Assembly (NCBI GenBank): GCA_000827495.1
Contig: KN817518.1
Span: 212,405-276,404, forward strand
Source: Hypholoma sublateritium FD-334 SS-4
Taxonomy: Eukaryota; Basidiomycota; Agaricomycetes; Agaricales; Strophariaceae
Direction of reading: 5' to 3'
DNA: 64,000 nucleotides
The notes beneath the pieces are model-generated. The model saw nothing but the letters and a program-made list of their open reading frames with translations. It ran no database searches and was not told the origin of the DNA. Every line of letters begins with the position of its first letter. Within the stretch, counting starts at the first letter, position 1. The translations under genes were made by a program, and so were the position numbers. This document shows positions 51,918 through 62,621 of the stretch, piece by piece.

Positions 51918-51965
51918 TGCTGCAACATCCTACCTTCTTGGGATTCGTCAACCGCTTGTAACTAA
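51918..51965. repeat. 46-48-bp direct repeat, right copy
   Basis: Matches 51181-51226. It overlaps the stop codon (51962-51964) of the minus-strand orphan gene, so the left copy may be a duplicated piece of this gene's 3' end. Confidence 0.75.
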
Positions 51966-52777
51966 ACCATGTACTGCTGCCAGCGGCTCTTTGCAAGATC
52001 CTTGAACGCAAGGAAGCGTTTAAGAGCAATCTTTCGAAATTCAGGGTCCGCCATTCCATCACTGACCCGCCTTCGATGCGTTGCAGCAGTGATGCACTTC
52101 AAGACCTGAGTTTGTGACGTAGGATACTGGGCGGTAATGACGGCATCGCTCAGTTCCTTGGTGACAGGGACGAGGTAGAAGGTAGGTGTGGTGCCGGACA
52201 TTGTGATGCAGGGAATGGTCATAGCTTCAAGAACAGGTCGGCCGTTCTCTGCGCGCTTGACGTTGTTAAATTGAAATGCTGCAATCGCCTCTGCCACAAC
52301 CTGCGCCTCGACTGTATAAGCGGCCCTTTCGTCAAAGATTGTCTTGTCTACAACAAGGACGAGTAGGATGGTGGTGGGGCGATAGATAACGCATACATAT
52401 GTTTGAGCTGCCCTCGTCTCGCCGCAGATGTTGAAAGGTATTGCGTAGCGTGTTGCTATGGCGGTGTTCGGTATGCGGAAGCCCAGAAGCTTCAGAGTCG
52501 CTGCGGCAAAATCGTCGATGGCGCTTTCTTGACGGGCACGGGTGGCGAGGTCTAGATAACCCAGGTATTCTGCCGTTGCTTCTGAGAGGTTGGGGTCGTC
52601 GGTGTCAGTGGCTGGTGAAGTGAGGATGGAGGGATCAAGATCATCGAGAGATGGCTCTGCGACGAGTCGGAAGAAATCAGCTGGTGAGGTCGGCGTAATG
52701 GTGATGTTATAGGCGTAGAGTTCATTGGACGACCAATCGCTGCCGGATTTTGCGGAGCGGATGAGCTGAGCCATCAT
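51962..52777 (-). CDS. Intronless hypothetical protein, Agaricomycete orphan type
   Basis: A single open frame of 271 residues from ATG 52777 (next in-frame ATG immediately after). It starts MMAQLIRSAKSGSDWSSNEL and runs through AYNITITPTSPADFFRLVAE. A middle section has VCVIYRPTTILLVLVVDKTI, which may be a buried beta strand rather than a membrane segment. It includes AAFQFNNVKRAENGRPVLEA and ends with a basic segment (RFLAFKDLAKSRWQQYMV). Unlike its neighbours it has no introns. No catalytic motif is recognisable. Codon use and length are coherent, so it is likely a real protein. I do not know its family; it may belong to the Agaricomycete-specific gene families with intronless members. Confidence 0.65.
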   Translation of the reverse strand: MMAQLIRSAKSGSDWSSNELYAYNITITPTSPADFFRLVAEPSLDDLDPSILTSPATDTDDPNLSEATAEYLGYLDLATRARQESAIDDFAAATLKLLGFRIPNTAIATRYAIPFNICGETRAAQTYVCVIYRPTTILLVLVVDKTIFDERAAYTVEAQVVAEAIAAFQFNNVKRAENGRPVLEAMTIPCITMSGTTPTFYLVPVTKELSDAVITAQYPTSQTQVLKCITAATHRRRVSDGMADPEFRKIALKRFLAFKDLAKSRWQQYMV

Positions 52778-53326
52778 AGCGGTGTGCGATGTCGAGGCTG
52801 TTGGATGGTGCCATCAAGAGTCAAATCGGTGCGCTATCATCCGAATAAGCGTTTTAAAATTTAACGCGCACGGTAACACGTGTCACGTTTTCTTCGCACG
52901 AACTTCGCCTATAGATTTAGATTGCGGTTTACGTGCTTTCCAACTCCTTTGATAAATTTTTGTATTGCTTAAGTTGATTTTCACTACTGTACATTATTCC
53001 CTCTCTTATGTGCATAGTACACATCCGGCACATTTATTTGTCCGCGCACACGCAGCATCCCGGCAGCTTGCAAGTTGCCGGCGGCTGCAGAGCCGTAGAT
53101 GCACACTTTACCGACCGCGATCACGACGTTGTGCCCTCTCAGGCGCGGTGCGTTCTTTGCTTTGCTAGTATAACATCCCTCAGGCAGTCAAGTCCAGATA
53201 CTCCGTGGATAAGTATGTAGTCAGCGTGTGCGTGACATTGCACAGCAGACTGCTGCAGAACGCCGCGATCCACGAAATAGCATGGTGGAAACATAAGTAA
53301 CACTCATTGGAATAGAATGGTCGGCC
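52778..53326. other. Upstream region of the orphan gene
   Basis: About 550 bp with a cacgtg-like palindrome (aacacgtgtcac, near 52873). It should hold the promoter. No gene seen. Confidence 0.4.
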
Positions 53327-53733
53327 ATTACTCGAAGTGTATTTATAAAGCGCCAGGCAGCTCACAACGTTCTTGATGTTCATAGATCGATCGTAGCATC
53401 TGCCTCTCCAAATGCGGAAACTATTTCCCAAAGCGGTAATAACGCCCTCGGGCCGCTTGCATTTCAAATTCAAAACATGCACATCAAGCATGGATCATAC
53501 GTGCGCCATGAATATATCAAATATAGTCGCTGCGAATATCTACTCAGTATATCTACTCAGTCAACTCATACTCTTCGAAAGAGTTTTTTTCCAAGGAATC
53601 CGGCGACGCGGAGCGTTCTGAACCCAAGTCGGAACTTCAGACAAACAGAATTTTACGTGAAGATTCTGTGACTCACCATTCGTGAAAAGCAACGAGTTTA
53701 TATGGCCTTCCTTTCCCATAATTTCAATTTGCG
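53327..53733. repeat. Direct repeat, interrupted copy, part a
   Basis: Matches 51227-51652. The match stops at gcgtctatcg on this side, where 736 bp of other sequence begins. Confidence 0.85.
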
Positions 53734-53789
53734 TCTATCGAAGTTTTGTCAGACCCACTGTCAATGAGGTGTATTGATAGAAGGATATG

Positions 53790-54367
53790 CGGGCTCACCG
53801 ATAATTCAGAGCGTATCCGAGATGCCTCATTCGTAAGATACATAATCTGTGAGATTTTTAACCACGCTCCGTGCGTCTGTGTAGTATCAAAGGGAGGGAA
53901 AAGGACGGTCTCGGAAATCGTCCCAACTTCTTCCTCCAGACTGATAATTCCGAATCAAAAGGCGGTATAAGTCCATGACAGTGGACGAAAGAATATATTA
54001 AATACCTCGAGAGTACATCCAGGTATTGCAGGAGCGTGACTCGAGAAAAGCACCGCTCCTGTTCTATCACGTCGATTTTATGTCGCACTTCCGCAATAAT
54101 TTGGGTCAGGTATAGATATCGGTCGTGAGGGTCAAAGAAGTCGCGAAAGGCCAGCGAAGCGAGGGTGGCGTTGAGTATAGTAAGCGCAGTAACTGTGACG
54201 CTGAGCGGATCCATGCCGAATATGTAAGTTGGAGCGGCCGTCATTGCTACCAGAGCAGTGTGCAGACAGAGCGCGAAGGCGGGCGACGCTGGCAGGCTAG
54301 CTGTCAACTTCCTCCTAGGGAGTAACGCAGTGGAGAGCCCTGATACTACAGGTTTGTCGTCTTGCAT
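53790..54367 (-). pseudogene. Truncated gene fragment with a fungal MDPLSV-type N-terminus
   Basis: Inside the 736-bp segment that splits the repeat. A methionine at about 54213 starts MDPLSVTVTALTILNATLAS, like the N-terminal region of many fungal signalling and STAND-type proteins. It continues FRDFFDPHDRYLYLTQIIAE and LLQYLDVLS, where an intron of about 65 bp (GTATTT...CAG) joins a second exon: EEVGTISETVLFPPFDTTQT, GAWLKISQIMYLTNEASRIR, then a GTGAGC donor near 53795. What follows (part a of the repeat) has no matching coding exon. So the gene seems cut off after about 120 residues. An earlier ATG at 54367 opens a longer frame. Whether the remnant is transcribed is unknown. Confidence 0.5.
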
Positions 54368-54469
54368 GATGGGGGATGGTGAGTGGTGTATTTTATGTGG
54401 CTTGCTGCAGTTCCCTGCTCTATCTAGTATCCACTACATATACTGCGCGGCATTCGTCGATATTCGACC

Positions 54470-54697
54470 AGAACGAGTTAAAATGGACGAGTATGGCAGA
54501 AGCACCAAATCTAGTAACCCAAGCGGAACCGCCGTGCAGGTGTTTCAGTGCCTAACAGGATGAAGTGCGTCGGAACTGCATAAATTAACGAAAATGCAGT
54601 GTTTACAGGAGGGCGCCCGCGTCGCCTGTATGTCCAATTATGGGCAACGCGTCGCGGTGTAGTATAGTTCACCTATTTGGGCCAGAAAGGAGAGATC
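54470..54697. repeat. Direct repeat, interrupted copy, part b
   Basis: Matches 51655-51882. It continues directly after part a in the left copy but here is separated from it. Confidence 0.85.
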
Positions 54698-54970
54698 GGA
54701 TATTCATGAGGTGCTCGAGCCTCACGTTGTGCAGGCGAAGTACACGTGTTCTATTTATAGCGGCAATAGGAAAAATAACCAGTTTAGGAAAACATGTGGC
54801 TAACTTGATGATAAGAGATCGGGTACATGAGAAGTAAGTAAAGATTGAGTACTAAGAGACATCCTGAATAGCGGAGAGCGACAAAACTACACAGCAAAAA
54901 AGACAATGAAAACACAAGGACAAGATAAAATGAGCAAAGTAATCGATAGCTTCTCAACACAGTCAACGAC

Positions 54971-55928
54971 CTAATAACGAGAGAGAATTTCACTGTTGGA
55001 GCGATGGCCTACGACTGAGGCAGAATTCTCCGGAGGTTGAACCACAGCATTTAATCTTGTATGGAGCCTTATATTGTCTGCATACAAATCGAAATGTTAG
55101 AATAGTTCTGAATTGAAATAAAATCGCACCGTACCTCGGCCCATCGTACCACTTGCACGGGTAGCATTCGGATTGCCAATGGCCTCGGTATTGACAGTAG
55201 CGGGGTCAATTTTTCGATCTGAAAAGATGAGAATAGATGGCTCAAGTTAGGCGCCGGTCCAATCGAGGAAGAATTATTTATATACCTCCAAACCAATCGG
55301 CGTACAAGGCCCCCTGCTTGTGGAACCGCTTCTCGAGCGGGGCAAGGTTGACAAACGCGCCCCCCTCGTCCATCTTCTTCTGCTCGTTCCGGATGTGTCT
55401 ACGCTGAGTGGACAGTGTCTTCAGAGTAGGGATATCACAGATCAGTACGGCGCGCGGGGCTGGACGTGCAAGAGGGAGATGCTAACCAATGCCGCGACGC
55501 GGAGTGTCTTAGCGTCTCGCGCAAGGGCGCGCACTTTCCGCGATTTAGATATAGCGCGGAGGAGGGTGAAGATGTTGCGCGTCGGCTTCCCTATGAAGTC
55601 GAGGGCGCGGATGTCCGCTAACACGCTGGAGTGCAATTACTAGGTCAGCCCAGCGGCCGACGGTTCTCAGAGAATAAGTATTGCCACACTACCTGTTCAT
55701 AATCGTAGTGTATTGCTTGCGTCGCGTGGGAGACAGCTTCGAGTCTTCCTTGTCAAACTCTCTCCAAGCTTGTCGGGCGTTACTGAACTCAACCCAGGTC
55801 TCCATGTAAGCAGTCGTTGGCATCAAAGATAGGATCGTGCCAGTCAACGCAAACAGGCTGCTGATGATGGTGCACACGTTGACTATGAACTGATATATGC
55901 TCGTCCCAAGTATCATTGGTAAGGCCAT
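54971..55928 (-). CDS. Hypothetical small protein with N-terminal membrane segment
   Basis: Five exons join in frame by consistent splice sites to give about 230 residues. The N-terminus (MALPMILGTSIYQFIVNVCT, then SSLFALTGTILSLMP) is hydrophobic and could be one or two membrane helices. AYMETWVEFSNARQAWREFD follows. Exon 2 reads SVLADIRALDFIGKPTRNIF, with the acceptor TGCACTCCAG needed to stay in phase. Later exons read MDEGGAFVNLAPLEKRFHKQ, GALYADWFGDRKIDPATVNT and the tail GHRSNSEILSRY, ending TAG 54971-54973. There is no recognisable domain. An upstream exon beyond 55928 cannot be excluded. Neighbouring fungal genes of this type often encode membrane-anchored or HET/STAND-associated N-terminal modules; that is only an impression. 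Confidence 0.55.
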
Positions 55929-57011
55929 TATGGCTTATTATGCTAAAGGCATAACAAAAGGACAAAGTTGATTCAAATTGCATAAGGGCTATCAGATCAA
56001 AAGCCGGAATGACCGACTCACAATATCCTGGACCTTGTCCTCTGTAATGGCCCCCGAGTCCCAGAAAAGGAGAATCTACTAATGGGGAGGCGGTGAGCTT
56101 GGAGAATGATGGTGTGGTTCGAGTCAGGAAGAAAGCATACGAAGAAACATGAGGCATCGACGCGTCATTTATTGCAACCGTTAATGAACGTGTTTAACCC
56201 CTGTCCTGCAGCGTGTTTGTTTCACGTGAGCCTTCAGTACTTCAGTGCCAAAAAGGTAAAAGTCCTCTTTTCTCAAAGGATCCAGCCGATACGAGTTCCA
56301 CAACATTACAGCGGTCCCGTGGTACACACGACTCTCACTTCTTGTTCCTACAATTCATCAGAAAAGTTAGCACCGCAATATGTACAGCGTCTCCATATAA
56401 TTTAAACCTACTATTCACCTCTAAACAACATATATAATATAGCTAAGATACCAACGCACTTGTATGTTCGGCGTTGCCAACAATCTAAAATAGCCAACAG
56501 TCCAAGGACAGCTCTGTGATATAAGTACAAAGATACAACAAAATGGTAGCCACAAGGCGAGGCACAAGGGAGATGAAGAATAAATCATGATGTAACAGTG
56601 TTGTACGCGCGCGATTGCGGGAGGCTTGAAGGTATACCTTGGGCAAATGAGTAGCCCAGGAGGCGAGTGTCTGTATGTCTGCACCGTGATATGTGGTGAT
56701 GTGGGTATGGGAGAGCAGCAGGCACCGCCGAGACTGTAGGGGTATGAGGACGGTTGAATGGCGGATGATATGCGGCGAGAGGAGACTGTCGTGGTATGTT
56801 GAACGCGTTTTGGGCAGCGGGGATCGGAGGCTGAGCGGTCAAGCATGTCAAAACGGTACATGAGATAGCCCATGGAGTTTAGCGTCTGGCCTCCAACAGC
56901 GACCAAGGCGGTGAATGAAGGAAAAAGAATGAAGAATATTCCATCCGTCCAATGAGGCTTCTAAATCCAAATAGTGCATACGCGAAAGCACCGAGTGGTT
57001 AGCAATGTCAA
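55929..57011. other. Gap downstream of the alpha/beta hydrolase
   Basis: About 1.1 kb. The minus strand has open frames near 55790-56160 that might be further exons of the preceding gene, and others at 56420-56900. None is convincing. Confidence 0.4.
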
Positions 57012-58453
57012 TTATGAGGCTTTTGCTTGTAGGGCGGCCCATGATTTCGCTTGCCCGGAGAGTAGATCAATCAATGCATCGACAACTTCTTTGCTGTGGC
57101 TGATGCTCAAATCATGGCCACCGCCCTCGATTTTGAGAAGCTTGACACGAGCCGCAGATGGAAGCAAAGAGTATATTTGTGAGGCGTACTTTGGATTCAC
57201 TGTGACGTCTTTGGTCCCCTAGATGATGATGAAAGCATCAATGTGACGTTCGCAGCAATGCGGATAGACAAGACGAACATGCATTATGAGCACTCGTTTT
57301 CCCTCGAATGCAGACGATGTGAAGGCAGCGCGCTGTCCTCGGATGGGGCCGTCGCGTAATGAGGACGAGAGCGCGTTGTTGTATCCAGAGAGATGCGCAG
57401 ACTGTATACGGACGATCTGTTTAGAGAGCGGATAAGGATAATTAAGAATTGAGGGTAATAAGGCCGGTCCCGATAAGCACGCACCTCGACTATAGGGCTG
57501 TTCGCTTTGTCCTCCACTTCGTTATCACTCGCCGTTTGATTGGTGAGACGTTGCAGATAAGCCTATGGACGGTCAGGTTATTGGATGTGAGGGGGGGATA
57601 TACAGACATACCTGCACCGGTCGCGTGGATGCCAACGTTTGGACCAGCGGGGAGGACATAAATTTAGATGTGCGTGAGATGTCACTCGACTGCTTCGGTT
57701 AGTTGAACGCCAATTAAACGACGCTTTGGTTCACACCTCCATAAGCCCAGCAGAGGCAATGAGTCCAACCCCTTGGTCCACGAGGTGCGGGAACTGTGAG
57801 GTAAATGATGCCGCTATCGCACCGCCCATGGACAGCCCAACAATATTAGCCTTCTCCCACTTCAGGTATTGCATGAGGAACGCGAGTTGTGTGGTGTAGA
57901 GGTTGGCGTTGTAGGAGGATATGGGGGCGTCTGAGTAACCGCGTCCGTAGAGATCTGGGGGGAGGTGTAAGATAATCCAGTGGCAGTGGCACACGCGGCG
58001 CACCGTAGAGCAGAACGCGATAGCCACGCGCAGCGAGGGTGGGGGCAACGTCCTTCCATATGATAGCGGGGACGGAGAGCCCATGGATTAACACGACCTA
58101 GTGAGATGTAGGTCAACGGCACGAGCATCTATCTGTTATGGCAAACCTTCTTGCCGTTCTCCGGGCCCAGCAGCCAGTATCTGACCTAGATACAAATAAG
58201 CTCTGGAATTCGCGACGAACAATGAGTAACAAACCTTCCCGTTCGGAAACGCTGCATATCCGCCTCCCGGGTAGAAATCCTCGGGGTATATTGACCACGA
58301 TTTCGAGGTCGGTGGCATGCTTGCAAGGGATGGGTGGATGAAAATTGGTGCAGGGGGACTGGGAAAGATGGCCATGAAGTACGTTGTGAGGAGTAGAGGC
58401 GGCAGAATTAATAGAGAAAGGGTCAAACATTGGTAGGGCGTTGTGGCTACCAT
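57012..58453 (-). CDS. Alpha/beta-hydrolase with N-terminal membrane anchor
   Basis: About 350 residues in six or so exons. The N-terminus (MVATTPYQCLTLSLLILPPL, continuing hydrophobic to residue about 30) is a signal anchor. NGKVRYWLLGPENGKK, formed across the first splice, is followed by VVLIHGLSVPAIIWKDVAPT, where HG is the oxyanion-hole turn. LYGRGYSDAP is the G-x-G-x-S/D segment. The nucleophile elbow is NIVGLSMGGAIAASF. The catalytic Asp is likely in LIMHGTKDVTVNPKYASQIY and the His in IEGGGHDLSISHSKEV. The C-terminus ends SWAALQAKAS with TGA at 57012. This is a lipase/esterase-like fold close to Ppx/MEST-type hydrolases; the substrate is unknown. Key triad residues are all present. Confidence 0.88.
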
Positions 58454-59309
58454 GGTGGGAGGGGATGGAGGAGCAGATTCAGGAAACTTGAAAATGGCAC
58501 AATATTGTTCGTGTTGATCGCACGTGCCTCGTGCTCTGTTATCCGCTCGGCATCAACGGCACCCCAGCGCGCCTAAATTTGTTCCGGTATTCATCTTGCT
58601 CCATTGCGCCTCCTCGCTGGCTTATCTGCCTCCGTAGTCCCTCCTGTTCCACTTAGGACACACCAAAATGCCAAATCATGGTTATATCGACGAATTTTAT
58701 GGGGGGTTGCAGCGTGTGAATCCGCTAAACTTGTCGATTAGATACTCGCGCATACGCTCTGTTGCCTGCCCGACTCATCACATCTGGACTTTCGAATATA
58801 GTTTTACCCATGGAGCCTCGTTATTCTGGGTCCTTAATCTATATTCTAGATTGAAATGGCGAATTTTCCTTTCACAGTGAACACACCGGGCTCCAAGTTA
58901 AAAATAGTGATACAATCAGCAAACAATCAGATAAATTTAATAATTAAACTTTGGGTGGGTATAGAAGGTATTGGGGGGACGTGGATGGCAGGCGTTGTAA
59001 CTCGGAACGATCAAAATCACCTAGAGAAGACTGGACGAATAAAAGACAAGGCTGTCAACATGGACCCACAATGTACAAGGCTTACTGGAAGTAATAACGC
59101 CGAAACGTCGGCTTGGCGCGCACCGGCCCGTTCATCATCAATCTGCTTCCATGCTCCTCTAAAAACTTGTCATTGCACAACCCACGAGGTCGTGAGATCG
59201 ACTGCACACCTGACGCTCCTCAATAGCAATGGATCATAACACATCTACGTCTTCGTCTTGAACTTGATCCCTCGTCCGTAAAGCCCTTCCGTCGCGCACG
59301 ACTCCAACT
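58454..59309. other. Divergent intergenic region (hydrolase / kinase-like gene)
   Basis: About 860 bp between two head-to-head starts. Open frames at 58668-59239 (plus) have no domain. It should hold both promoters. Confidence 0.45.
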
Positions 59310-60813
59310 ATGAGCCTGCCAGGTGTCCGAGTGACGCTTAGTCCTGTTGTGTGGTCGGATATAGATAGCAGGGGGCGCAACAGGCGACAAGGAAGGTCTT
59401 CGGATGAGGACACACCGAACTTGGCTCTTGGCCTCCTGGAGCTGTCACCAAAGAGGAGAAAGAAGGCTTTGGGGCTGCCTGCTGTGTACTACCCCCCGGC
59501 CCTCAGCCCGTCAGAGAAGGTGTGGCGTGACCGCTCCGATTTTCTCGTCAAAAAAGGGTATCAGCTGCGCCCCCGCTATCAGCACAACTGGACGCCAACG
59601 AAGTACGGGAATGGGCGGCATCATCATAGCGGGGAGGACCATATCATGCAGATAGTAAGTCATTCCGCGAAACATCACCATTGAAGCTGATGTACGAGCG
59701 TCAGCTGCCTCAAGTCCTCGACGCGATCAGGAGGAAGGACGGGCTGGTTGTGTGTGTGAAGATGATTCAAGACCCTCAAAAACTGAAGCAGATCAAGATC
59801 GTTGAGTACTTCACGTCGCGTCGCATGTTGAACGATTCGCGCAATCACGTAGTGCCATTCTACGACACGTTCAAGGACATCATCACACCGCACATTGAAT
59901 ATATGGTCATGCCTGTCCTGCGGCGCTTTGACGACCCCGAATTTCTCATGGTTTTCGAAGTCGTCGATTTTGTCACGCAAAGTCTCGAGGTACGCCGCTA
60001 CGCGGATGAATTCAATTACGTGAATACTTTCTCATCGTCAACAGGGACTAGCCTTTCTTCACGAAAATAACATTGCCCATCAGTGCGTCACACTTGCTAA
60101 CCTATGCAAACTGAACTGACACACGATTCTATCAGTAACCTCACGGCCGAGCATATCATGATGGACGCCAAATCTATCGTGCCGACGGGCTGGCACTTCG
60201 TTTCGCATTTCTGTGAGCCAGATGGTATGACGAGGATCTCACCACTGGACCGCAAAAATCATTCTGTGCGGTACTACTTTATCGGATTTGGAGATTCCTA
60301 CCACATATCACCCACGCAAATGCCGCTGGTCGTAGACATTGGTGGAAACGATACGTCTGCTCCTGAGTTACTCACATTCCAGCCCTACGACCCTTTCAAA
60401 TTGGACATATATACCCTTGGAAACGTCATTCACAACGAATTATTCACAGTGCGTTAACCATTTTATAAACATATACAAATTGTCTATTGACACCTGACTC
60501 CACAGAAATATCACGGACTAGAGTTTCTCACTGAACTTGTCGAATACATGCGCGCAGCGGATTTCCAGAAGCGGCCCAACAGTGACAGCATACTCCGCTC
60601 CTGGTATCGAATCCGCAATAGCTTAGACGAAGCCACGATTGAAGACCAACCTCTCCGTTTCAAAGAGGGCATGAAACCAAGATATACCTATGATTCCGAC
60701 CCACAAAGCTCCGTCCTCAATAGGTCATTCAAACGCGATATATCCTCTATACTCAACAAGGTAAGTTCATCTTTAAAAAATCGTGGTTATGTTCGCTAAC
60801 TATTGCTCAGTAA
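59310..60813 (+). CDS. Kinase-like protein with degraded catalytic motifs (probable pseudokinase)
   Basis: About 425 residues in six or seven exons. The N-terminal part is specific to the family: LSPSEKVWRDRSDFLVKKGY, LRPRYQHNWTPTKYGNG. LPQVLDAIRRKDGLVVCVKM carries the beta-3 Lys. The core continues EYMVMPVLRRFDDPEFLMVF. After the splice at 60082/60136 the catalytic loop reads ENNIAHHNLTAEHIMMD, where the canonical HRD is HHN: Arg and the catalytic Asp are lost. The DFG site reads FIGFGDSYH, with Gly in place of Asp. So both catalytic and Mg-binding Asp are missing. The C-lobe continues PYDPFKLDIYTLGNVIHNEL and QKRPNSDSILRSWYRIRNS. The last intron's acceptor (ctcag) is followed directly by TAA at 60811-60813. 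A first intron of only 32 bp is required (59655-59686). Agaricomycetes have many related kinase-like genes. Confidence 0.7.
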
Positions 60814-61393
60814 AATGTGGCGACCTGTACTCCCCATCTATCACCCTCATTTCCCACCGCCCACTCGTTGACTTATATCGACGTTTTCTTGTTACATATT
60901 GTATACTAACCTGTCCTATCTCTCATGTTGTATACTATTTTACCACAAACACGACAACACGGCCGATACAGATGTTATCATCCAAACCGGAATTTCTTTT
61001 TCGCAACATTATGGACAGATCTTTGGGTAGTGGCTAAGTCACAGTTGACTACCGGGCCACATAAAGCCTCCGAAATGAGCGCTTAAATGCGTCAAGCCCA
61101 GGATTATGCGACTTTTCAGAAGTACGCACTCAAGTACTCAAGTCTCATTAATCATTGGTCGTCGCTTTCGGAGCAGCTACTACTATCACCTCAGTCGTGA
61201 GTGAATAGTGAACACCCTCAATCAATTAAAGAACCCTCAATCTAAGCAATTAGAGTCCCCTAATATGAATCGTTGATATATATATGTATGTCCTTGCGAG
61301 CTTGAGCTGTCCAAACCCACGCCATTCAACGTACATGGATGGACGGACTAGCGTGAGGGAGACATCTGGATTTGTGCTCCAGTGACAACAAGC
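60814..61393. other. Convergent gap after the kinase-like gene
   Basis: About 580 bp that should contain the 3' ends of both flanking genes. An AT-rich stretch (tatatatatgtatg near 61276) is present. No gene seen. Confidence 0.45.
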
Positions 61394-62538
61394 CTATGTC
61401 GGGCAACGTCCCATATCTAAAAGGTGAGCGCCCATCAGATTCCCGCATTCAAGAAGGAAATATTCGTTGTCTACTTCACAGATACAGGAACCACTGCCAT
61501 TGTCCGTTGAGACTGAACGACTAATGATCCTAAGCCTCTCCCCTCTAAAATTAACGAAACGTACGTTAAGTTGCAAGCATACATTTCAACTGGGGGACTT
61601 ACGCCGCTGGAACGGGCTGATAAAAAAACATGTTGAATGTCTGCGAGACGCCTATTTGATCGTCCCCGCCTTCCAGAATCTTCATGAGCAGTAAAGCAAT
61701 GGCAGAGCCTCTGCAGCGCAGCACTTTATCAGGAAACAAGACCATTGACGGAAGACATGCAATTTTTACTCGTCCAACAGCCCCGTCATACACCCTTGGC
61801 TCAGTAGACCGTGTTGGTTGCACATATCTAGAGCAGACTAGTCAATGGGAAATTACTACATCCCAATGATAAACTTACCTTGTGCCACATCCAGCTCGGT
61901 CACCATTTCGTGGCTATCTTCTGTGGGTCGTCAATTGATGGTTCCAGCGACACCTCCTTGATCTCGATGCGCTGCCTCGCCACATACCCAAAAGTTGGTA
62001 CGCCTGGTAGTCCTAGTAGCTTGTACCATCTCACCGCAGCTTCTTTGATAAATACAGGCGCATTGCCGGATATCTTTTCGATTTCTCCATCGGCCAGAGT
62101 GGGCATGGACTGCATTTGCGCCTCTCGTACAGTCCGCATCTGCTCGACGGACTGCCAACAAGGAAAAGCGCAAATGGATCGGCGAATGTGGTGGGTTAAA
62201 CCAATGATATTTCGTGCATGCAAGCAAATATGTGCAGAGTTTACAGCGGGTTAGCCAGTTACCGGAGGACCAGGGATGGCCGAAATCATATGCCAAAAAT
62301 ATGCCAAATTGTCGATGCCTTGCACAATACATCCCGAATTTGTACCAGGGTATTTATTTTGTAGGAATCGTCTCAACTTGTCGAAACCGTCGGTAAGCAT
62401 TACAATTTTTGAAGTGAAGGCGCCAGCGAACCCTGTCCTTTAATTGTCGTAAGTAAATAGCCCCTGGTTCCAGAAATTCCAGGGACATCTGAGTAGGTTG
62501 AATCGTCCTGCTTAGTCGCAGATTATATCCAAACACAT
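61394..62538 (-). pseudogene. Hotdog-fold acyl-thioesterase-like gene, probably decayed
   Basis: Exons look like the Agaricomycete PaaI/THEM4-type thioesterases. An upstream exon reads PGAIYLRQLKDRVRWRLHFK. The next reads GIDNLAYFWHMISAIPGPP and splices to SVEQMRTVREAQMQSMPTLA. GEIEKISGNAPVFIKEAAVR and FGYVARQRIEIKEVS follow. The frame then breaks near 61904: one frame runs out (DPQKIATKW then stop) and the next frame carries HEMVTELDVAQ, so one base seems missing. The later exon has RCRGSAIALLLMKILEG where relatives carry the HGG(C)-type active-site motif, then GVSQTFNMFFYQPVP and AAGERLRIISRSVSTDNGSG. The last exon ends LLDMGRCPT. The break and the lost HGG argue for a pseudogene or a strongly diverged protein. 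Confidence 0.55.
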
Positions 62539-62621
62539 CTTCTGTTAGATCCAGATAATAGATCGATAGTCAAATATACTTTATATAGCAGATTGCTGCA
62601 ACGGTGGTTGATGTTTGTATA

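Noticed and set aside
51227..54697. Idea that the direct repeats are long terminal repeats of a retrotransposon
   Set aside because: No TG...CA ends, primer-binding site, polypurine tract or reverse transcriptase/integrase coding sequence is visible between the copies; the intervening sequence is an orphan gene.
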